A stretch of DNA of 64,000 nt from Rhinopithecus roxellana (lineage: Eukaryota; Chordata; Mammalia; Primates; Cercopithecidae): assembly GCF_007565055.1 (NCBI RefSeq), contig NC_044554.1, forward strand, positions 55,895,676 to 55,959,675. Direction: 5' to 3'. Below, piece by piece: positions 58,881 to 64,000 of this stretch; position 1 is the stretch's first letter, and each line of letters opens with the position of its first letter. Under the pieces are notes generated by a model. The model saw only the letters and a list, made by a program, of their open reading frames with translations. It searched no databases and was not told the DNA's origin. Made by a program: the position numbers and the translations under genes.

Positions 58881-60344
58881 ATTTATACATATTCTTTCAT
58901 TTTTACCAATGAAAGTGTTTTGTGCATTTAATTTTCTTCTAATCATTGCTTAAAATATATTCAATAAATTCTGATAGGTAGTGTTTTTCTTGTCATTTAT
59001 TTTTAAAGAAATTCTGTACTTTTTGTTTTCCCTTGTCACCAAAGAGTTGTTTAATAGGAGATTAAAATTTTTTGTTAATTATTTTTTATTTTATTGAGTT
59101 GTGATAGGAGAGTACTATATCTCTATCTCTACAGAATTTTCTGCCTTTTTTATTGCGAACTTTTATTTTTAACTTTATGTTTGATCATTTTTGTGAATTT
59201 CTGTATTGTAGGGTGTACATTTTGATACATATCCTTATGTAGGTTGCTTATGTTCTTTAGTTTTTCTGTCTTCTTTTTATTGACCAATTGCTCTGTTTTG
59301 TACTGAGAATGGTACATTAGCGTCTCATTATTTTATTTCTAATTATGTCATATTGAATATCCTACAGTTTTTGCTTCACGAATGCGGTTGTTACGTTGTT
59401 TAGTGCCTATAGATTTCTAGGCATTATACCTTCATTGTGACTTGTTGTTTAGCATTAAAAAGTACGCTCTCTGTCACAACTGATGTACATTAGCTAAAAT
59501 TCCACATTTTCTGATTTAAGCACTGCACCCCTTATTTTCTCATTGCTATTGCTATTATATCATTCATCTTTGGTCTTTCTAAATCATTTTGTTTAACGAT
59601 TTCAGCATACAGTTGTTTCTTGCTTTGTGTAATAAATTTAGACATTTTTTACTAGGTAAGTTAAACTATTCACATTTATTAGAATGATTAATATGATTTG
59701 ACTCAGTCTGCCATACATTTTGTAATTCTTTGTATTATATTTGCTATCTTCCTTTTTCTACAAGATATATATTCTTTCCTCTTTAATTTGTAAGAAAAAT
59801 AAGTTATCTAGGAAGATTTGCATTTTTTTTCTAGTGGTTACTTTTGTACTTATTTTTGTTTCTTAGATTGTTTTATTTTTAATTTTTGTGGGTGCATAGT
59901 GGGTGTATGTATTTATGGGGCACATGAAATGTTTTGTTTCACCCATGCAATGTGAAATAATCGCATCATGGAGAATGGGGTATCATCCATCCCCTCAAGC
60001 ATTTATCCTTTGTGTTACAAACAATCCAATTACACTCTTTTGTTATTTAAAAATGTACAATTAAGTAATTAATGTATTAATGTAACAAGTTATGGTTGAC
60101 TATAGTCACCCTGTAGTGCTATCAGATAGTGGGTCATATTCATTCCTTTGAACTATTTTTGTTTTTTACCCATTAACCATCCTTACTTCCCCCTCATACC
60201 CTCACTACCCTTCCCAGCCTCTGGTATCCATCCTTCTACTGTCTATATCCATGAGTTCAATTGGTTTGATTCCTAGATCCCAGAAATAGGTGAGTACATG
60301 CGATGTTTGCCTTTCTGTGCCTGGCCTATTTCACTTAATATAAT

Positions 60345-60395
60345 GGCCTCCCAAAGTGCTGGGATTACAGGCATGAGCCACCCGTGCCCAGCTGG
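60345..60395 (-). mobile_element. 51-bp Alu head fragment
   Basis: GGCCTCCCAAAGTGCTGGGA, TTACAGGCATGAGCCACC and a decayed CCCAGCTGGC are the first 50 bases of an Alu in antisense, with no tail or TSD. It lies exactly at a deletion junction in the surrounding L1. Confidence 0.9.
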
Positions 60396-60567
60396 CTCCC
60401 CAGTGTTTTCTTGTAGTAGTTTCATAGTTTAAGATTTTAGATACAAGTCTTTAACCCATTTTCAAATATTGTGAATGATAGGCTTATAGTTTCATTCTTC
60501 TGCATATAGATATCCAGTTTTCCCAGCATCATTTTTGATATATTTTTTTCCATATGGTAACTCTATG

Positions 60568-61021
60568 TTTTTTTTTTTTTTCTTTATTCCTTCTTAAAAA
60601 GAAAAAAACCGGGATAAGTATGCAGAACGTGCAGGTTTGTTACAGAGGATATGTGTGCCATGGTGGTTTGCTGCACCTATTGACCTGTCCTCTAAGATCC
60701 CTCTCCTCACCCTCTACCTCTCAACAGGCCCTGGTGTGTGTTGTTCCCCTCTCTGTGTCCATGTCTTCTCAATGTTCAGCTCCCATTTATGAGTGAGAAC
60801 ATGAGTTGTTTGGTTTTCTGTTTCTGTGTTACTTTATTGAGGATGATGGCTTCCAGCTTCATCCATGTCCCTGCAAAGAAAATAGTCTCATTCCTTTTTA
60901 TGTCTGCATAGTATTCCATGATGTATGCATACCACATTTTCTCTATCCAGTCTATCAGTGATGGGCATTTGGGTTGGTTCCATATCTTTGCTATTGTAAA
61001 TAGTGCTGCAATAAACACATG
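60568..61021 (-). mobile_element. 5'-truncated L1P 3' end with probable 3' transduction
   Basis: Antisense L1 3' end: T13, 'gaacgtgcaggtttgttac', 'tgccatggtggtttgctgc', 'caacaggccctggtgtgtg', down to 'gtgctgcaataaacac'. Beyond its tail lies a 34-base segment (60534-60567) with its own T-rich end, then a 12-bp TSD: CCCAGCATCATT (60522-60533) against CCCAGCAGCATT (61022-61033). Confidence 0.85.
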
Positions 61022-63320
61022 CCCAGCAGCATTAATTGAAGAGACTGTCTTTTCCTCAGTATATGTTCTTGACACCTTTGTCAAAAGTGAGTTCACTGTA
61101 GTGTGTGGATTTACTTTTGGGGTTATATATTTTGTCCAATGGTCTATATGTTCATTTATATGCCAGTATCATGGTGTCTGGGTTACTATAGCTCCATAGT
61201 ATAATTTGAAGTCAGGAAATGTGATTCCTCCAGTTTTGCTTTTGTGCTTAGGATAGTTGTGGCTATTCTGAGTCCTTTTTCACTCCATAAAATTTTAGAT
61301 TTTTTTTTTTCTTTTTCTGTGAAGAATGCCATATTTTGATAGGGACTGCATTGAATCTGTAGATTGCTTTGGGTAGTATGGACATTTTGACAATGTTTAT
61401 TCTTCCAATCCACGAACATGAAATATCTTCCCATTTCTTGTGTCCTCTTCAATTTCTTTCATTAGTATTTTATAGTTTTTATTGTAGAGAACTTTTACTT
61501 CTTTGGTCACATTACTTGTTAGATATTTAATCTCATGTGTGGCTATTGTAAATAAGATTACTTTTTAATTCTTTTTCATATTGTTTACTGTTGGCATATA
61601 GAAATGCTACTGATTTTTCTATGTTAATTTTATATTCTTCAACTTTACTAAATTAGTTTATCAGTTCAAATAGTTTTTTTGAAGTCTTTAGGTTTTTCCA
61701 AATATAAGATTTCATATTCTGCAAACAAGAATAATTTGACTTCTTCCATTTCAATTTGGATACTTTTTCTTTATTTCTCTTGCCTTATTGCTCTAGCTGG
61801 GACTTCCAGTACTATGTTGAATAATAGTGGTGACAGTGGTTATCCTTGTTGTGTTGTAGATCTTAAAGGAAAGAATTTCCATTTTTTTCCCTATTCAGTA
61901 TGATACTATCTGTGGCTCTGACACATATGGCTTTTATTATGTTGAGGTATGTTCCTTCTATAGCTATTTATTTTAGGGTTTTTATGATGAAAGAATGTTG
62001 AATTTTATTAAACGCTTTTTCAGCATTAATTGAAATAATTGTATGGTTTTTATCCTTCATTCTGTTGATATGATGTATCATATTGATTGATTTGTGTATG
62101 TTGAACCATCTTTGCACCCCAGGGATAAATTCCACTTGGTCATGATGAATTATCTTTCTAATGTATTGCTGAATTTGGTTTGCTCATATTTTGTTGAGGA
62201 TTTTTGTATCAATATTCTTCAGATATATTGGCCTAGATTTTTTCTTTTTTTGCTGTGTATTTGTTTGGTTTTGATATCAAGGTCATACTAACCTTGCAGA
62301 ATGAGTTTGGAAGTATTACCTTCCCTATTTTTCAGAGTAGTTTCAGTAGGATTGGTTTTAGTTCTTCTTTAAATATTTGGTAGAATTCAGCAGCGAAGCC
62401 ATCAGATCCTGGGCTTTTCATTACTGGGAGACTTTTTATTATGGCTTCAATTCACTTACTTGTTATCGATCTGTTCAGGTTTTGGATTTCTTCCTGGTTC
62501 AATCTTGGTAGGCTGTATTTGTTTAGTAATTTGTCTATTTCTTCTAGATTTTCCAATTTATTGGCAAGTTGTTGCTCCTAGTAGCTACTAATGATTCTTT
62601 GAATTTCTCCAGTATTAGTTGTAATGTCTCTTTTTGCATTTCATATCTTATTTATTTGGATCTTCTCTCTCTTTTGTCTTAACTAGTCTGGCTAAAGTTT
62701 TGTCAACTTTGTTTAACTTTTCAAAAAACAGCTTTTTGTTTCCTTGATCTTTTGTATTGTTTTCTTTACTTTAATGCCATTTATTTCTGCACTTATCTTT
62801 ATTATTTATTTTCTTCTTCTAATTTTGGCCTGTACTGCCTTTTAAATTTACTTAGAGACCCAGAGCCCTTTGGCCCTTGGTGGCAAGGTTTATGGTAACT
62901 CAAATTTGGACTATTGGGATCAGCAATTCCCTCTGGCTAAGGCTGATTTAAATGTGCCCTCCAGGGGAGGGCATCAGCTGAATTTGCTCCAGTTTTCCTT
63001 TCTGCTCCAATATTACTAGGATAGCACTGAGTTCCATGCCTCATATTGCTGTGTCTCCCTCCCCCAGCACCCAGAGACACTTTGGGCACCATTCGCGATG
63101 GCCAGGGGTTGTGGTAGAGTGATGTCAGTGATTCAAGGCTGTTTCTTCTACCTCTTTAGTGCCTTTTTCAGTGATACAAAGTTAAAGCAGATATTGCTTT
63201 CAATTTGATTTTTGATTCTTATGAAGTTGCTTTGCTTATTTAGATAACTGTTAAATTGGTGTCCTCTTAGGTGGGACAATGGGTGGAGCCTTCTGTTCCT
63301 CTATCTTTACTCCATCTCTG

Positions 63321-64000
63321 CAAGTTTGAGCATAATCTTGATCAAATTACGCTGAGGAATCCTATTGTATAGTTTTCTTTTTTCTTTTAAAATATTATTT
63401 ATTGATTAAATATTAGGAAACTGAAGTAGCCTCCAACATAATCTTACATGTGTTTTTAAAAATATAATTATCTATTATATTTAAAAAAACCTTGGATTTC
63501 TATAGAGAGATGCATGCAGTCAATTCATTTTATTTGTGGTATTTATGTGCTGTAAAGGTGCACAGACACTGAATTAAGCCATTGCTCCCAGAAGAATTAT
63601 AGAGACACATTACTGTGAGCCTCTGTTCACAATATTTCATCAATCTATAAATGTTTTATGTTTGTTTCTGTTTAAAGACAGCTTCTTCAATATGGATTGT
63701 GATTCATTAACATTGAAATCAGATTCAATGATCACTACAGCTCACGCTTGAACAAAGCATATCTAACACACATATTTTCTCCGGAAGGCACATCAAAACT
63801 TTTTGTGCTTAAGAACACTAGACAGCAGTTCAGCACTTTACTAGGGGACCACTTAAACAGTGAATTCACCAAGAAAAAACTCAATCAGGTGAAAAATGTA
63901 GCACTAAATATGTAGTGAAAAAGGACATGTTTTTATTAGAAGAGCTAAAATAGGAAAGCAAAGTGTCACCTTTTTCTACCACAGTTGGGAATTTTATGTT
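63321..64000. other. Intergenic DNA, nothing recognised
   Basis: No supported feature to the end of the window. Confidence 0.4.

Larger units (their letters stand above)
57830..59865 (-). mobile_element. Old L1 ORF2-ORF1 relic (L1M), antisense
   Basis: Diverged antisense L1 text, e.g. 'aatgttgtgccaaacttgcaatcctggaa', 'gaaattatccatttcat', 'gagttgtttaataggag', 'cattgctattgctattatatc', 'ttcacatttattagaatgatt'. Split by the fragment at 58325-58529 and carrying the 28-bp tandem duplication at 58825-58880. Confidence 0.65.
59866..63320 (-). mobile_element. Composite old L1 (L1MA/L1PB type), antisense, internally deleted
   Basis: From right to left: 5' UTR text (62850-63320, with 'gagacccagagccctttggccc', 'ctgatttaaatgtgccctccag', 'ttctgttcctctatctt' near the 5' end), ORF2 (62840 down to 60396, including antisense forms of the RT region), then 3' UTR (60344 to 59866, 'gggtgtatgtatttatggggcac', 'gagaatggggtatca'). 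ORF1 is missing between 62840 and 62850, and about 1 kb of the ORF2 end is missing at 60345-60395 where an Alu piece sits. A younger L1 tail is inserted at 60534-61021. No usable frame remains. Confidence 0.8.

Noticed and set aside
1..64000. tRNA, rRNA or snRNA genes
   Set aside because: No cloverleaf with A and B box or other structured RNA was recognised; Alu internal promoter boxes account for the B-box-like motifs seen.

Overview
The window is nuclear DNA from a primate, most probably an Old World monkey (Cercopithecidae: macaque, baboon, guenon and relatives). It is AT-rich, intron-poor in signal and dominated by Alu, L1, MIR and MaLR elements. The young Alu at 46475-46780 carries, read in sense, CTCAAGCC, AACTAGCC, GGCGTAAACCC and GATCCGGCC, the combination known from cercopithecid AluYR elements and not from human AluY. 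The two youngest L1 copies share an 18-bp internal tandem duplication near their 3' ends and fit the same lineage.

One cellular gene is visible. Bases 15769-15824 are the coding part of the last exon of pleiotrophin (PTN, a heparin-binding growth factor) on the + strand, preceded by a strong pyrimidine tract and AG acceptor and followed by an AT-rich 3' UTR with several AATAAA signals. Bases 1-15768 are therefore the last PTN intron (no further PTN exon was seen), and everything beyond about 16.5 kb is downstream intergenic DNA. In human the region downstream of PTN at 7q33 is a long gene-poor interval towards CHRM2.

Layout. 0-15.7 kb: intron with one Alu, MIRs, MaLR LTRs and a little L1. 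16.5-29.5 kb: largely unique sequence, with a 211-bp promoter-like direct repeat (20807-21017 and 22050-22261), MaLR LTRs, a MADE1 remnant and two minus-strand Alus. 29.5-32.8 kb: a palindromic MITE-like fossil, a decayed ERV-L internal region (protease to RNase H) and a 491-nt almost pure purine tract. 34.2-40.5 kb: a full-length minus-strand L1 with a perfect 14-bp target-site duplication (TSD), ORF1 broken only by three stops and ORF2 broken only by one homopolymer frameshift. 43.5-44.7 kb: an Alu in an LTR in another LTR. 44.7-63.3 kb: an almost continuous pile of old L1 fragments in both orientations, invaded by AluY, AluS and younger L1 copies.

No operon-like or defence-type system is present. 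The most informative oddities are a 45-bp copy at 54433-54477 that preserves the uninterrupted pre-insertion site of the L1 at 51462-52573, the promoter-like direct repeat, a 200-codon open frame antisense to the L1 5' UTR, and a probable short L1 3' transduction near 60.55 kb. Repeat family names come from recognised consensus features, not from a database search, and edges of old repeats are approximate.
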